From Micromonospora carbonacea (GTDB taxonomy: Bacteria; Actinomycetota; Actinomycetes; Mycobacteriales; Micromonosporaceae), in the NCBI RefSeq assembly GCF_014205165.1, contig NZ_JACHMZ010000001.1:1338001-1402000 (forward strand): DNA of 64,000 bases, written 5' to 3'. The stretch's first letter is position 1. Every line of letters begins with the position of its first letter. The notes beneath the pieces are model-generated. The model worked only from the letters and a program-made list of their open reading frames with translations. It was not told the DNA's origin and made no database searches. A program made the position numbers and the translations under genes. Positions 8,321-18,956 of the stretch are shown one piece after another.

Positions 8321-9076
8321 TCAGCGGGTGCGGCGGCGGATCAGCAGCGCGATCCCGGCCAGCCCGAGGGTGATCACCAGCATCACGCCGACGTTGAGCA
8401 GCAGCAGCCGCTGCAACTCGGCGAGCGCCTCGTCGATGTCGCCGGCCGGGTTCAGCGAGTCGTCGGGCAGCACCCGCTCGCCGCCCCCGACGCCGCCGCT
8501 GACCGTGTCGAGCTGCCGCTCCAGCGGCACCCCGACCGTCCGCAGCGTCTCGGACATGCTGAGCCGGCCGAGGAACCAGCCGGCCTTGTCCTTGCGGGCC
8601 GGGTCCGGCTGCTTTGCCGGCCGGTAGACCCGGGGGCCGCCCTTGGCCAGCGGATAGAGGTCGTAGGTCTGGGTGGCGATCTCCCCGACCAGCACCACCA
8701 CGGTGAACTTCGGCCCGAGGTCGGCGGCCTTCGGCCCCTTGTCGGCCCCGGTGCGGCCCAGCCAGCTCACCTGGTCGACGACCGCGACCACCTCGACGGG
8801 GTGGGTGGTGGCCCGCAGCCGCAGCGGCTCGGCCAGGCCCACGCCGGTGATGTCCACCCCGGCCGGCAGGGTCTTCCTGGGCACCTTGCGGGCCAGCGCC
8901 GTGCTGGCGGCGGCGGCCGCGTCGGCCAGCGCCGCGCCCGTCGTCGCCTGGCCCGTCGTCGCCGGACCCGTGGCCGTGCCGGCCGCCCGCACCGGCCCCG
9001 CCAGCGTCGTGACCAGTGCCGTCACCAGCAGCGCTCCCGCCGCCGCCCGGCACGACCGCCGTACCTGTCGGACCAT
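8321..9076 (-). CDS. Secreted/membrane-anchored protein of unknown function
   Basis: 251 residues. It starts MVRQVRRSCRAAAG with a signal peptide (ALLVTALVTTLAGPVRA), has an extracellular domain of about 180 residues, and ends with one membrane helix (LLLLNVGVMLVITLGLAGIALL) and an RRRTR stop-transfer tail. The start is fixed by GAGGAGG seven bases upstream rather than an earlier ATG at 9124. No domain was recognised. It diverges from the CopC-domain gene across a 227-bp region. Confidence 0.75.
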   Translation of the reverse strand: MVRQVRRSCRAAAGALLVTALVTTLAGPVRAAGTATGPATTGQATTGAALADAAAAASTALARKVPRKTLPAGVDITGVGLAEPLRLRATTHPVEVVAVVDQVSWLGRTGADKGPKAADLGPKFTVVVLVGEIATQTYDLYPLAKGGPRVYRPAKQPDPARKDKAGWFLGRLSMSETLRTVGVPLERQLDTVSGGVGGGERVLPDDSLNPAGDIDEALAELQRLLLLNVGVMLVITLGLAGIALLIRRRTR

Positions 9077-9303
9077 CGCCGCCTCCTCGCCCCGTTCGAT
9101 TTGGATGGCTTCGCTGCAGGTCACGCGTTGGTCGGTCGATGGCGGTGACCATGCCCACAGGGCGGGGCGCCCACCTGAAAGACTGCGCAGAACGTCGATC
9201 GGTTGCAGCTGTTGGATCGGGAATTGGAACTATCTGCGATCTCGGCTCGACTAATCAGGCAGCCGTAGATCAGCGGGCGGATAGTACCTTTACGGAGGTG
9301 TAC

Positions 9304-9939
9304 ATGGGGGGCAGGTTCCCACGAGTGGCGCGTACCTGTTTGGTCGTGCTCGGTGTGTCGCTCGGTGTGTCGCTCGCGCTCCCGGCCGCGCCGGCCGCCG
9401 CGCACAACTCGCTGACCGGCAGCGACCCGGCCAACGGCGCGCGGATCGCCACCGCGCCGGAGCGGGTCGAGCTCCGTTTCCTGGCGAAACCCAACCCGGG
9501 TACGACGAAGATCACAATCACCGGGCCGGACAACGTGGCCGCCCTCGACGGTGAGCCGACCTTCTCCGGGACGCGGGTGCGCATCCCGTTCGCGCCCGGC
9601 AAGGCCGGCCTCTACATCGTCGGCTACCAGCTCGGCTCCGCCGACGGCCACCCGATCAAGGGCGAGGTGCGGTTCACCCTCACCACCGGCACCCCGGCCG
9701 AGCCCCCGTCGCCGTCGGCCACCGCGCCCGAGCCCGTGCCGCCGTCGGATGCGCCGTCGGCCGCCGCGCCGTCGTCGGCCGCCCCGGCCACGGACGGTGG
9801 CGGCAGCGCCGTGCCGGCCGCCAGCGAGTCGACCGACGGGGGCCCGCCCGGCTGGCTCTGGGCGCTGGGCGGCGGCGTGCTGCTGCTCGTCGCCGCTGCC
9901 GTCGGGTTCACCGTGCGCCGCCGCCGCGCCGGCACCTGA
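9304..9939 (+). CDS. CopC-domain copper-binding-like secreted protein
   Basis: 211 residues: signal peptide (to about APAAAAHNS), a CopC/YcnJ-type beta-sandwich (SLTGSDPANGARIATAPERV ... YQLGSADGHPIKGEVRFTL), a Pro/Ser/Ala linker, then a C-terminal membrane helix (WALGGGVLLLVAAAVGFTV) followed by RRRR. The N-terminal His after signal cleavage and the later DGHP His are the likely copper ligands of the family. GGAGG lies ten bases before the ATG. No CopD partner is adjacent, so copper resistance remains inference. Confidence 0.88.
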   Translation: MGGRFPRVARTCLVVLGVSLGVSLALPAAPAAAHNSLTGSDPANGARIATAPERVELRFLAKPNPGTTKITITGPDNVAALDGEPTFSGTRVRIPFAPGKAGLYIVGYQLGSADGHPIKGEVRFTLTTGTPAEPPSPSATAPEPVPPSDAPSAAAPSSAAPATDGGGSAVPAASESTDGGPPGWLWALGGGVLLLVAAAVGFTVRRRRAGT

Positions 9940-10060
9940 GCGCCGCCGGCTCCGGCACCCGTCGGCAGCCGCCGTCCGTAGCCGGCCGCTCCGGCCCCGC
10001 CCGCAGCCGGCCGCACACCCGTCGGCAGCCGTTCGCGTCGACGCCCGCCCGCCGCCGCGC

Positions 10061-10108
10061 ACGACGCGCAGGGGCCCGCCGGTACACCGGCGGGCCCCTG
10101 CGCGTCGT
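10061..10108. terminator. Strong bidirectional hairpin
   Basis: A perfect 22-bp stem (10061-10082 with 10087-10108) closed by the tetraloop TACA. It lies between the convergent copC-like and gltX genes and probably ends both transcripts. Confidence 0.85.
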
Positions 10109-10116
10109 GTAGCCGC

Positions 10117-11526
10117 TCAGGGCAGGCGCAGGCGGGCGGCGCGCAACCGGGCGAGGGTGCGCTCGCGGCCCAGGACCTCCAGCGACTCGAACAGCGGCAG
10201 CCCGACGGTGCGGCCGGTGACCGCCACCCGGACGGGCGCCTGGGCCTTGCCGAGCTTGAGGCCGCGCTCCGCGCCGACCGCCTCCAGCGTTGCCTTCAGC
10301 GACTCGGCGTCCCACGACGCGAGCCCGTCGTACGCGACGATCGCCGCGTCGAGCAGCTCGGCCGCGCCCTCCTTCATGGCCTTCGCCCACGCCGCCTCGT
10401 CGACGACTGGCGAGGCGAGGAAGAGGAAGTCGACGTTCGGCACGATCTCGCTGAGCACCGCGATGCGGGTCTGCGCCAGCGGTGCCACGGCGGCGAACGC
10501 GGCCTCGTCGAACTCCTCCGGCTGCCACGGCGGCGGCGCGACGGTGTCGGTGCCGGTCAGCCACGGCCGGCACGCGGCCACGAACTCGTCGACCGGCAGC
10601 GCCCGGATGTAGTCGCCGTTGAACGCGCGCAGCTTCTTCTCGTCGAAGAACGCGGGGGAGGGGTTGACCTCCTCCAGCCGGAACTCCTCCTCGATCACCG
10701 ACCAGGGCACGATCTCCCGGTCGCCCGACGGCGCCCAGCCCAGCAGCATCAGGTAGTTGCGCATCGCGGCGGCGAGGTAGCCCTCGTCCCGGTACGCCTC
10801 CAGGGCGACCTTGTCCCGCCGCTTGGACAGCTTCTGCCGCTTCTCGTTGACCACCACCGGCACGTGCGCCCAGACCGGCGGCTTGACGCCCAGCGCGTCC
10901 CACAGGAGCTGCTGCTTGGGCGTGTTGGGTAGGTGCTCCTCGGCGCGGATCACGTGGGTGATCCCCATGGTCATGTCGTCGACCACGTTGGCCAGCAGGA
11001 ACACCGGCGACCCGTCGCCCCGGGCGATGACGAAGTCCTCGATCAGCCTGTTCTCGAACGTCGGCTCGCCCCGGATCAGGTCGACCACCACGGTCTCGCC
11101 GGTGTCCGGGGTGCGGAAGCGCAGCGCGCGCCCCTCGCCGGCCGCCAGGCCCCGGTCGCGGCAGAAGCCGTCGTAGCCGGTGTACTGCGAGCCGGTGCGC
11201 GCCTGTACGGCCTCGCGGGTGCAGTCGCAGTAGTACGCCCGGCCGCCCTCGTGCAGCCGCTGCGCGGCGGCCCGGTGCTCGGCGGCGTACGAGGACTGGA
11301 AGTACGGGCCCTCGTAGCTGCCCCGGGCGATGCCGATCCAGTCCAGCGCCGACAGGATGCCCTCGGTCCACTCGGGCCTGTTGCGCGCGGCGTCGGTGTC
11401 CTCGACGCGGAGCACGAACACCCCGCCCTGCTGCCTGGCGTAGATCCAGTTCTGTAGGGCCGAGCGGGCGCCGCCGACGTGGAACATTCCGGTCGGAGAG
11501 GGGGCGAAGCGTACACGTACCGTCAC
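10117..11526 (-). CDS. gltX: Glutamyl-tRNA synthetase
   Basis: 469 residues. It charges tRNA-Glu (and possibly tRNA-Gln where GatCAB is used). Class I signatures are present: [16 protein letters not shown] near the N-terminus (HIGH-equivalent) and [11 protein letters not shown] (KMSKS-equivalent). Starts with GTG. Length and order are normal for bacterial GltX. It is followed by a strong terminator and preceded by an intergenic repeat copy, so it appears to be transcribed alone or read through from the MFS gene. Confidence 0.96.
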   Translation of the reverse strand: MTVRVRFAPSPTGMFHVGGARSALQNWIYARQQGGVFVLRVEDTDAARNRPEWTEGILSALDWIGIARGSYEGPYFQSSYAAEHRAAAQRLHEGGRAYYCDCTREAVQARTGSQYTGYDGFCRDRGLAAGEGRALRFRTPDTGETVVVDLIRGEPTFENRLIEDFVIARGDGSPVFLLANVVDDMTMGITHVIRAEEHLPNTPKQQLLWDALGVKPPVWAHVPVVVNEKRQKLSKRRDKVALEAYRDEGYLAAAMRNYLMLLGWAPSGDREIVPWSVIEEEFRLEEVNPSPAFFDEKKLRAFNGDYIRALPVDEFVAACRPWLTGTDTVAPPPWQPEEFDEAAFAAVAPLAQTRIAVLSEIVPNVDFLFLASPVVDEAAWAKAMKEGAAELLDAAIVAYDGLASWDAESLKATLEAVGAERGLKLGKAQAPVRVAVTGRTVGLPLFESLEVLGRERTLARLRAARLRLP

Positions 11527-11558
11527 GTCCCCAGCCTACGGCCGCCAGGAAGAGGTTT

Positions 11559-11610
11559 AAGGAGGGGCCCCTTGTTAACGCTTTCCGTATCGGAAGGGCC
11601 CCCTGCAATC
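11559..11610. repeat. GGGGCCCC-type palindromic repeat, copy 2
   Basis: AAGGAGGGGCCCCTTGTTAA opens the copy and GGAAGGGCCCCCTGC closes it. It sits in the 89-bp gap between the 3' end of the MFS gene and gltX. Confidence 0.8.
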
Positions 11611-11615
11611 ATCCG

Positions 11616-12893
11616 TCACGCCACGCCACGGATCCTGACGACGAGGGCGCTGCCGAGGACGGTGACCACCGCGGTGACCGCGTACAGGGTCGGGTAGCCG
11701 CCCAGGTGCACCACGATCGGGGCGGACAGCGCCGGGCCGAGCACCTGCGGCGCGGAGTTCGCGATGTTGATCACCCCGAGGTCCTTGGCCCGGTTCGTGG
11801 CCGCCGGCAGCACCTCGGTGATCAGCGCCGCGTCCACCGACAGGTAGACGCCGTAGCCCGCGCCGAGCAGCACCGCCGCGACCATCGCCATCGGCCAGAC
11901 CGGCGCGACGGCCAGCAGCAGCGCGGCCACGGCCATCACCAGCCCGGAGACGATCACGTAGATCTTGCGCCGGCCGGAGCGGTCGGAGAGCCGGCCGGAG
12001 ACCACGGCGGTGAGGATCATCCCGAGCGTGTAGAGCAGGATCAGCACCAGCAGCCCGCCCTCGGGGTCGGGGTAGCGCACCCCGTCGGCGAGGAAGTACA
12101 GCAGGTACAGGGTGCCCAGCGCGTTGCCGAGCTGCACCAGGAACCGGGTGAGCCAGGCCCAGGCGAAGTCCGGGTGCCGGCGCGGGCTGATCCACATCGA
12201 GGCGAGCAGCGCGCCCACCCGCAGCGGCGGCCGGTGCGTCCGGGGCAGCGGGTCGTCGGCGGTGAGCAGCGCGAACGGCAGCGCCAGCAGCAGCACGGCC
12301 AGCGCGACGGCGGCGTACCCGGCGGCGTTGCCGGTGACCACGGCGGTCACCAGCACCGCGCCCAGCACCAGGCCGAGCGACTGCGGGATGCCCACCCAGC
12401 CGGAGACGCCGCCGCGCTGGAGCACCGGCACCCGGTCGGGGATGCCGGCGGTGAGGCTGGCCAGCATCGCGTTGAAGCAGACCTGGGCGGCGACCCAGCC
12501 GACCGCCACCCCGGCGATGGTGTCCTGCCGGGCCAGCAGCACCAGGGCGAGCGCGCCGAGCACCGCCCCGCCGGCCGTCCAGACGTGCCGGCGGCCCAGC
12601 TCCCGGCCGCCCAGCCGCAGGCAGGTGCGGTCCGACAGCGCCCCGGCGAGCGGGTTGGCCAGCACCGCGGCGAGCGCGCCGAGGCCGGTGACCACGGCGA
12701 ACATGGCCTCCTTGTCGCCCGGGGCGATCCGCTCGATCTGCTGGGGCAGCAGCACCTGGATCGGGGTGAAGAAGGCCATCCAGACGCCGAGGTTCGCCGC
12801 GAAGATCAGCGCGATCCAGCTCCGCCGCACCGGGACGGTCGGCTCGGCGAGCGCGGCGGGCAGCGCCGCCGGCGTCGGGTCGACGGTGGTCAC
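11616..12893 (-). CDS. MFS transporter, probable sugar carrier
   Basis: About 425 residues with twelve predicted membrane segments. The cytoplasmic motif between TM2 and TM3 is readable (NPLAGALSDRTCLRLGGRE), and a second copy occurs at midpoint (SGRLSDRSGRRKIYVI). It begins GTG four bases after the GH1 glucosidase stop codon, so the two are an operon; uptake of a beta-glucoside or its product is the natural inference. Substrate is not determined by sequence alone; export is possible. Confidence 0.85.
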   Translation of the reverse strand: MTTVDPTPAALPAALAEPTVPVRRSWIALIFAANLGVWMAFFTPIQVLLPQQIERIAPGDKEAMFAVVTGLGALAAVLANPLAGALSDRTCLRLGGRELGRRHVWTAGGAVLGALALVLLARQDTIAGVAVGWVAAQVCFNAMLASLTAGIPDRVPVLQRGGVSGWVGIPQSLGLVLGAVLVTAVVTGNAAGYAAVALAVLLLALPFALLTADDPLPRTHRPPLRVGALLASMWISPRRHPDFAWAWLTRFLVQLGNALGTLYLLYFLADGVRYPDPEGGLLVLILLYTLGMILTAVVSGRLSDRSGRRKIYVIVSGLVMAVAALLLAVAPVWPMAMVAAVLLGAGYGVYLSVDAALITEVLPAATNRAKDLGVINIANSAPQVLGPALSAPIVVHLGGYPTLYAVTAVVTVLGSALVVRIRGVA

Positions 12894-12897
12894 GGCG

Positions 12898-14310
12898 CTA
12901 CTCCGCGTCGGCTGTGGCGCGGCGGGCGGCGGGCGCGGCGTCGGCAGGCGCGGTCGCGGTGCGCTCGTCGCGCGCGCCGCCGGGCAGGATCGCGGTGTCG
13001 CGCAGCCAGGCGTACGACGACTTCGGCGTGCGCGCCCCCGTGCCGAAGTCGACGTGCACGAGGCCGAACCGCTTGGTGAAGCCCTCCGCCCACTCCCAGT
13101 TGTCCAGCAGCGACCAGACGAAGTAGCCCGTGACGTCCACGCCGTCGTCGATCGCGGCCCGCAGGGCGCGCAGGTGGGCGTCGAGGTAGGCGATCCGGTC
13201 CGGGTCGTGGACCCGGCCCTCGGCATCGGGTACGTCGTCGTAGGCGCAGCCGTTCTCGGTGACCTGGATCGGGGGCAGCCGGTCGCCGTACCGGTCGCGC
13301 AGGCCGGTGAGCAGCTCGCGCAGCCCGTCGGGGGCGACCGGCCAGCCGAACGCGGTGCGCGGGTACCCGGCGAGTTCCACCAGCTCGAACGGCAGCGGCG
13401 AGCCGGGCTCGGGCGCGCGTACCCCCGAGGGGTTGTAGTAGTTCACGCCGAGCACGTCGAGCGGCGCGGCGATGACGGCCAGGTCGTCGCCGCGCACGAG
13501 CCCCGGGTCGAGGTCGAGCAGGTCGGGGTAGCCGAGGCCGAGCAGCGGATCGGTGAACAGCCGGTTGTGCAGCGCGTCGTACGCGGCGGCGGCGGCCAGG
13601 TCGGCGTCGGTGTCGCCGGCCGGGCGCACCGGCGAGTAGTTGTTGGCGATGGCGACCGGGCCGGCGGTGCGGGCGCGCAGCGCGGCGACGGCCAGCCCGT
13701 GCCCGAGGAGCTGGTGGTGGGCCGCCGGGAACGCGTCGAACAGCAGCGTCTGGCCGGGGGCGTGCTCGCCGGTGCCGTAGCCGAGACTCATGTGGATGAA
13801 CGGCTCGTTGAGGGTGATCCACAGCTTCACCCGGTCGCCGAGGCGGGCGGCGACCAGGTCGGCGTACTCGGCGAACCGGGCGGCGGTGTCCCGGTGCAGC
13901 CAGCCCCCGGCGTCCTGGAGGGGCTGCGGCAGGTCCCAGTGGTAGAGGGTGGCGACCGGGTCGATCCCGGCGGCGGCCAGGTCGTCCACGAGCCGGTCGT
14001 AGAAGTCGAGGCCGGCGGCGTGGGCGGGCCCGGACCCGCCGGGCTGGACCCGGGGCCAGGCCACCGAGAAGCGGTACGCCGACACCCCGAGCCCGGCCAT
14101 CAGCGCGACGTCCTCGGCGTGCCGGTGCCAGTGGTCGCAGGCGACGTCGCCGGTGCTGCCGTCGGCGATCAGCCCGGGGGTGTGCGCGAAGGTGTCCCAG
14201 ATGGAGGGCCCCCGGCCGGCGGCGGTCGCCCCGCCCTCGATCTGGTATGCGGAGGTGGAGACTCCCCAGCGGAATCCGGCCGGGAACTCGGGCAGCGGCT
14301 CGGTGGTCAT
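12898..14310 (-). CDS. Beta-glucosidase, glycoside hydrolase family 1
   Basis: 470 residues that hydrolyse terminal beta-glucosides with retention. The GH1 N-terminal signature is FRWGVSTSAYQIEGG. The acid/base is Glu169 in TLNEPF and the nucleophile is Glu352 in VTENG. There is no signal peptide, so it acts in the cytoplasm on imported oligosaccharides, in keeping with the MFS gene directly downstream. A short Ala/Asp tail follows the catalytic domain. ATG start, MTTEPLPEFP. Confidence 0.95.
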   Translation of the reverse strand: MTTEPLPEFPAGFRWGVSTSAYQIEGGATAAGRGPSIWDTFAHTPGLIADGSTGDVACDHWHRHAEDVALMAGLGVSAYRFSVAWPRVQPGGSGPAHAAGLDFYDRLVDDLAAAGIDPVATLYHWDLPQPLQDAGGWLHRDTAARFAEYADLVAARLGDRVKLWITLNEPFIHMSLGYGTGEHAPGQTLLFDAFPAAHHQLLGHGLAVAALRARTAGPVAIANNYSPVRPAGDTDADLAAAAAYDALHNRLFTDPLLGLGYPDLLDLDPGLVRGDDLAVIAAPLDVLGVNYYNPSGVRAPEPGSPLPFELVELAGYPRTAFGWPVAPDGLRELLTGLRDRYGDRLPPIQVTENGCAYDDVPDAEGRVHDPDRIAYLDAHLRALRAAIDDGVDVTGYFVWSLLDNWEWAEGFTKRFGLVHVDFGTGARTPKSSYAWLRDTAILPGGARDERTATAPADAAPAARRATADAE

Positions 14311-14368
14311 GCGCTCTCCAGGCGGCAGGGGCCGGCGGCGTCCGCGGGCGCGGGACGCGCGACGTCCG

Positions 14369-14400
14369 ACGTTCGTGCGGCCGTCCGGCCGGACGAACGT
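14369..14400. promoter_or_regulatory. Inverted repeat upstream of the glucosidase gene
   Basis: ACGTTCGT (14369-14376) and ACGAACGT (14393-14400) form an 8-bp inverted repeat with a GC-rich centre, 59-90 bases before the GH1 start codon. It could be an operator or a promoter-proximal hairpin; no regulator gene is adjacent. Confidence 0.35.
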
Positions 14401-14566
14401 GAAACGTGTTCGGACTCTAGGCCGCGGTGGGAGTTTGCGCCATAGGTCGATTGCGATCGGGACGCAAGGGTTTTCGGCGTGTCTTTTCCAAAGTTGTCCG
14501 GTTGCGTCCGATTTAGCGCATAGAGTGCCGAATATCGCGGATGTCCTCAGTGGGGGAAAGAACGAA

Positions 14567-15013
14567 ATGATCCTCGTCGAACGCAGTGCGCACGTGATGG
14601 CGCCGGTGGAAGCGGTCTGGGAAGTCGTGCAGCGGGCCGAGCAGTTGCCGGCCTGGCTGGCGGGAGTTCGCGCGGCGGAGGTCCTCTCGGGGGAGGGCTT
14701 CGGCCGGCGACAACTGGTCCAGGCCGGGCGCGGGTCGGCGCACGAGGCCGAGGTGATCGCCTACCAGGAGCCGACCCTGATCGGCTGGCGGGAACGCGCC
14801 AAGGGCGCCGGTGCCCGGGCCGAGGCCCGCACCGAGATCTACGTCCAGCTCACCGCGGACGAGGAGGAGGGCGGGACCATCGTGCGGCTCATCGTCGTAC
14901 GCTGGCCCGCCGGCCCGGTCAAGGCCGCCCTCCTCCGGCTCGGTCTGCGGCGGGTCGGCGCCGACCTGGAGGACTCGCTGGCCCGGCTGACCGACCTGGC
15001 CGCCGTCGGCTGA
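14567..15013 (+). CDS. SRPBCC (START-like) family protein
   Basis: 148 residues with the polyketide-cyclase/START beginning (VERSAHVMAPVEAVWEVVQRAEQLPAWLAG) and a C-terminal helix (DLEDSLARLTDLA). The fold forms a hydrophobic pocket for a lipid or polyketide-like ligand; the ligand is unknown. GGGGAAAG precedes the ATG. It stands alone, convergent with aceE, and has two hairpins after it. Confidence 0.78.
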   Translation: MILVERSAHVMAPVEAVWEVVQRAEQLPAWLAGVRAAEVLSGEGFGRRQLVQAGRGSAHEAEVIAYQEPTLIGWRERAKGAGARAEARTEIYVQLTADEEEGGTIVRLIVVRWPAGPVKAALLRLGLRRVGADLEDSLARLTDLAAVG

Positions 15014-15041
15014 GCGGGGCCCGTCTCACGGCGCCATCCGC

Positions 15042-15161
15042 GACGGCGGTGGCCCGCCGCGTCCCCACCAGGAACGCCCGGGCCACCGCCGTCACGCCAT
15101 CCGGGGCGGACCCGGGGATACGCAGAGAGGGGCCCGGTGCGCACCGCGCACCGGGCCCCTC
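15042..15161. terminator. Tandem hairpins between SRPBCC gene and aceE
   Basis: The first stem is 15 bp (15042-15056 with 15079-15093); the second is 14 bp (15127-15140 with 15148-15161, loop GCACCGC). Both are perfect. They lie between convergent genes and likely terminate each strand. Confidence 0.8.
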
Positions 15162-15176
15162 GGCGGTGTCCGTGGG

Positions 15177-17921
15177 CTAGCTGTCGCCGCCGGTCTCGCC
15201 GACCGGCGCCGCGTTCACGTCGTCGATGGCGTACTTCTTCGCCGCCTCGGCCGGGGTCGACGCCGGCACCGTGCCGCGCAGGGCGAGCTGCCGCAGCGTC
15301 GCGACCGTCACCGACTCGGCGTCGACGTGGAAGTGCCGGCGCAGCGCGTGCCGGGTGTCGGACATGCCGAACCCGTCGGTGCCGAGCGAGGTGTAGTCGC
15401 CCGGTACCCAGCGGGCGATCAGGTCCGGTACGGCGCGCATCCAGTCGCTGACCGCGACCTTCGGCCCGTCGGCGTCGGCGAGCTTCTGCTGGATGTACGG
15501 CACCCGCTGCTCCGCGCCCGGGTTGAGCAGGTTGTGCTCCTCGCACTCCACCGCGTCGCGGCGCAGCTCCGTCCAGGAGGTCACCGACCACACGTCGGCG
15601 GCCACCCCCCAGTCCTGGGCGAGGAGCTGCTGCGCCTTGAGCGCCCACTGCATGCCGGTGCCGGAGGCCAGGATGTTGGCCCGCGGCCCGTCGCCGTCGA
15701 CCTTCGGGGCGGGGGAGTAGCGGTAGATGCCCTTGAGCAGCCCCTCGACGTCCACGTCGGCCGGCTCGGCCGGCTGGTGGATCGGCTCGTTGTAGATGGT
15801 CAGGTAGTAGAAGATGTTCTCCGGCTGCTCGCCGTACATCCGGTGCAGGCCGTTCTCCATGATGTGCGCCAGCTCGAACGCGAACGCCGCGTCGTAGGCC
15901 ACCACCGCCGGGTTGGTGGCGGCGAGCAGCAGCGAGTGGCCGTCCTCGTGCTGGAGGCCCTCGCCGTTGAGCGTGGTCCGCCCGGCGGTCGCGCCGAGCA
16001 CGAAGCCCCGCGCCATCTGGTCGGCCGCCGCCCAGAACCCGTCGCCGGTGCGCTGGAAGCCGAACATCGAGTAGAAGATGTAGAGCGGGATCATCGGCTC
16101 GCCGTGCGTGGCGTACGCGGTGCCGGCGGCGGTGAACGAGGCCACCGAGCCCGCCTCGTTGATCCCCTCGTGCAGGATCTGCCCGGTCGTCGCCTCCTTG
16201 TACGACAGGAACAGCTCCCGGTCGACCGAGGTGTAGCGCTGGCCGTGCGGCGAGTAGATCTTCGCCGTCGGGAACAGCGAGTCCATGCCGAACGTGCGGG
16301 CCTCGTCCGGGATGATCGGCACCCAGCGCTTGCCGAACTCCTTGTCCTTCATGATGTCCTTGAGCAGGCGGACGAAGGCCATCGTGGTGGCCACCTTCTG
16401 CTTGCCCGAACCGCGCTTGACGTCGGAGAACCGCTCGCTGCCCGGGATCGCCAGCGCCCTGCCGGCGGTCCGCCGCGACGGAAGGTAGCCGCCGAGCTGC
16501 TCCCGCCGCTCCCGCAGGTAGGCGATCTCCTCGGACTTCTCGCCCGGCGTGAAGTACGGCGGGAGGTAGGGGTTCTCCTCCAGCGTCTTGTCCGAGATGT
16601 CCAGGTAGAGCCGGTCGCGGAACAGCTTCAGGTCGTCCAGCGTCAGCTTCTTCATCTGGTGCGTGGCGTTGCGGCCCTCGAAGTGCGAGCCGAGCGTCCA
16701 GCCCTTGATCGTCTTGGCCAGGATCACCGTCGGCTGGCCGGTGTGCTCCATCGCCGCCTTGTAGGCCGCGTAGAGCTTGCGGTAGTCGTGCCCGCCCCGC
16801 TTGAGGTTCCAGATCTCGTCGTCGGTGAGCCCCTCGACCATCTTGCGGGTGCGCGCGTCGCGGCCGAAGAAGTGCTCCCGCACGTACGCCCCGGACTCCG
16901 CCTTGTAGGTCTGGTAGTCACCGTCGGGCGTGCTGTTCATCAGGTTGACCAGCGCGCCGTCGGTGTCGGCGGCGAGCAGCGGGTCCCACTCCCGGCCCCA
17001 GACCACCTTGATGACGTTCCAGCCGGCGCCCCGGAAGAACGCCTCCAGCTCCTGCATGATCTTGCCGTTGCCCCGGACCGGCCCGTCGAGCCGCTGGAGG
17101 TTGCAGTTGATCACGAAGGTGAGGTTGTCCAGCTCCTCGCGGGCGGCCACGCCGATCGCGCCGAGCGACTCGACCTCGTCCATCTCGCCGTCGCCGAGGA
17201 ACGCCCACACGTGCTGCTGCGAGGTGTCCTTGATGCCCCGGTGGTGCAGGTACCGGTTGAACCGGGCCTGGTAGATCGCGTTCAGCGGGCCGAGGCCCAT
17301 CGAGACGGTCGGGAACTCCCAGAAGTCCGGCATCAGCCGCGGGTGCGGATACGACGGCAGCCCGCCGCCCGGGTGGGACAGCTCCTGGCGGAACCCGTCG
17401 AGCTGGTTCTCGCTCAGCCGCCCCTCCAGGAACGCCCGCGCGTACATGCCCGGCGAGGCGTGGCCCTGGTAGAAGATGTGGTCGCCGCCGCCCGGGTGCT
17501 CCTTGCCCCGGAAGAAGTGGTTGAAGCCCACCTCGTAGAGCGACGCGGAGCTGGCGAACGTCGAGATGTGCCCGCCGACGCCGATCTCGGGGCGCTGCGC
17601 GCGGTGCACCAGCATCGCCGCGTTCCACCGGATGTACGCCCGGATCCGCCGCTCGATGTGCTCGTCACCCGGGAACCACGGCTCGCGCTCCGGCGGGATG
17701 GTGTTGATGTAGTCGGTGGTCGTCAGCGATGGCACCCCGACCTGGCGCTCCCGCGCGCGCTCCAGCAGGCGCAGCATCACGTACCGGGCGCGTTTGGTTC
17801 CACGCTCGTCGATGACACCGTCCAGCGACTCGACCCATTCGCCGGTCTCTTCGGGGTCGATGTCCGGAAGCTGGCTCGGCAGACCGGCGGTGATCACCGG
17901 GCGCTTGCGTTCCGTGGCCAC
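15177..17921 (-). CDS. aceE: Pyruvate dehydrogenase E1, homodimeric type
   Basis: 914 residues. It decarboxylates pyruvate with thiamine diphosphate and passes the acetyl unit to the E2 lipoyl domain. The ThDP/Mg motif GDGEMDE is at residues 243-249, ending in NCN at 272-274. Length matches the homodimeric E1 of Gram-negative bacteria and actinobacteria. GTG start ([13 protein letters not shown]). It is monocistronic here, with terminator hairpins downstream; E2 and E3 are not in the window. Confidence 0.97.
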   Translation of the reverse strand: MATERKRPVITAGLPSQLPDIDPEETGEWVESLDGVIDERGTKRARYVMLRLLERARERQVGVPSLTTTDYINTIPPEREPWFPGDEHIERRIRAYIRWNAAMLVHRAQRPEIGVGGHISTFASSASLYEVGFNHFFRGKEHPGGGDHIFYQGHASPGMYARAFLEGRLSENQLDGFRQELSHPGGGLPSYPHPRLMPDFWEFPTVSMGLGPLNAIYQARFNRYLHHRGIKDTSQQHVWAFLGDGEMDEVESLGAIGVAAREELDNLTFVINCNLQRLDGPVRGNGKIMQELEAFFRGAGWNVIKVVWGREWDPLLAADTDGALVNLMNSTPDGDYQTYKAESGAYVREHFFGRDARTRKMVEGLTDDEIWNLKRGGHDYRKLYAAYKAAMEHTGQPTVILAKTIKGWTLGSHFEGRNATHQMKKLTLDDLKLFRDRLYLDISDKTLEENPYLPPYFTPGEKSEEIAYLRERREQLGGYLPSRRTAGRALAIPGSERFSDVKRGSGKQKVATTMAFVRLLKDIMKDKEFGKRWVPIIPDEARTFGMDSLFPTAKIYSPHGQRYTSVDRELFLSYKEATTGQILHEGINEAGSVASFTAAGTAYATHGEPMIPLYIFYSMFGFQRTGDGFWAAADQMARGFVLGATAGRTTLNGEGLQHEDGHSLLLAATNPAVVAYDAAFAFELAHIMENGLHRMYGEQPENIFYYLTIYNEPIHQPAEPADVDVEGLLKGIYRYSPAPKVDGDGPRANILASGTGMQWALKAQQLLAQDWGVAADVWSVTSWTELRRDAVECEEHNLLNPGAEQRVPYIQQKLADADGPKVAVSDWMRAVPDLIARWVPGDYTSLGTDGFGMSDTRHALRRHFHVDAESVTVATLRQLALRGTVPASTPAEAAKKYAIDDVNAAPVGETGGDS

Positions 17922-18078
17922 AGGCGTTCCCTCGGTTGTGTGTGGGATAGGTCTCTAGATGTTCATCCTGCCTTCTACCGACGGTTTTCGTCACGTCTGG
18001 CTCCCCCAGACGCGACGCTCAACACAGGTACCGGCCGGTAACTTCTGGTGGTTTGCGCTCGCCCCCTACCGTCGACCC

Positions 18079-18399
18079 ATGACGATGCTGCGAGCCGTGG
18101 CGAGCGCACTCGTGCTGGCCGGAGCGCTCACCCTCCTGCTGTCGGTGCTCGGCCTCGCCGGCGGCCGACTGGACGCCGCCCCCGTGGGCCTGTTCGGCCT
18201 GGCCCTGCTCGCCGTGGGCCTGGTGCTGCTCAACCGCGCCGGCGGCCGGGGCGCCCGCTACGGCTACGCCACCACCACCGGCGACCCCGCCGCCTCGTAC
18301 GGCTCCGGCGCGTACGGCGCGGGCGCCGGCCAGCCCGGTGCCGACTTCCACACCGGCGACGCCGGCGCCGGCTGGTCCGGCGACCCGGGGCCCGGCTGA
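18079..18399 (+). CDS. Small membrane protein
   Basis: 106 residues: two hydrophobic helices (ALVLAGALTLLLSVLGLAGG and VGLFGLALLAVGLVLLN) followed by a Gly/Ala/Tyr-rich tail. ATG start MTMLRAVASA. No recognised family. It diverges from aceE across 157 bp. Confidence 0.6.
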   Translation: MTMLRAVASALVLAGALTLLLSVLGLAGGRLDAAPVGLFGLALLAVGLVLLNRAGGRGARYGYATTTGDPAASYGSGAYGAGAGQPGADFHTGDAGAGWSGDPGPG

Positions 18400-18506
18400 C
18401 GCGGGCCCTGCCGGCTCCCCGGCTGACGAGGGCCCGGCTAGCGCGGGCCCGCCGACACGACCGGCCCCGGCTGACAGACCCGGGTCCCGGCGGCAGAATG
18501 CGGCGT

Positions 18507-18911
18507 ATGCGCACCGAGGTGATCACCGTCCAGACCGGCTCCCGACCGACCGTCCGGGACATCACCGCCGAGGCGGAACGGTTCGTCTCCGGCGCCGGCG
18601 ACGGCCTGCTGCACGTCTTCGTGCCGCACGCCACCGCCGGCCTCGCCGTCATCGAGACCGGGGCCGGCTCCGACGACGACCTGCTCCGGGCGCTGGACGA
18701 CGTGCTGCCCACCGACGACCGCTGGCGGCACCGGCACGGCTCGCCCGGCCACGGGCGCGACCACGTGCTGCCCGGCCTCGTCCCCCCGTACGCGACCCTG
18801 CCGGTGATCGACGGGCGGCTCGCGCTCGGCACCTGGCAGTCCATCTGCCTGGTCGACACCAACGGCGACAACCCCACCCGCAAGGTCCGCTTCTCGTTCC
18901 TCCCCGGCTGA
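18507..18911 (+). CDS. YjbQ family (UPF0047) protein
   Basis: 134 residues with the YjbQ signatures: HVFVPHATAGLAVIE, LPTDDRWRHRHGSPGH and GTWQSICLVDTNG. The family has conserved His/Glu residues at a trimer active site and a reported thiamine-phosphate synthase activity in E. coli; its physiological role is not settled. The start could be the ATG at 18498 instead (MRRMRTEV). Confidence 0.9.
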   Translation: MRTEVITVQTGSRPTVRDITAEAERFVSGAGDGLLHVFVPHATAGLAVIETGAGSDDDLLRALDDVLPTDDRWRHRHGSPGHGRDHVLPGLVPPYATLPVIDGRLALGTWQSICLVDTNGDNPTRKVRFSFLPG

Positions 18912-18956
18912 CCGCCGCCCGCCCGCGCGAGGCGGCCACCACCGCCCGGGGCCCGC

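Noticed and set aside
15327..18041. A 904-residue open frame on the + strand across aceE
   Set aside because: It is antisense to a well-conserved aceE and its translation is a GC-driven R/V/H/G-rich string without domains.
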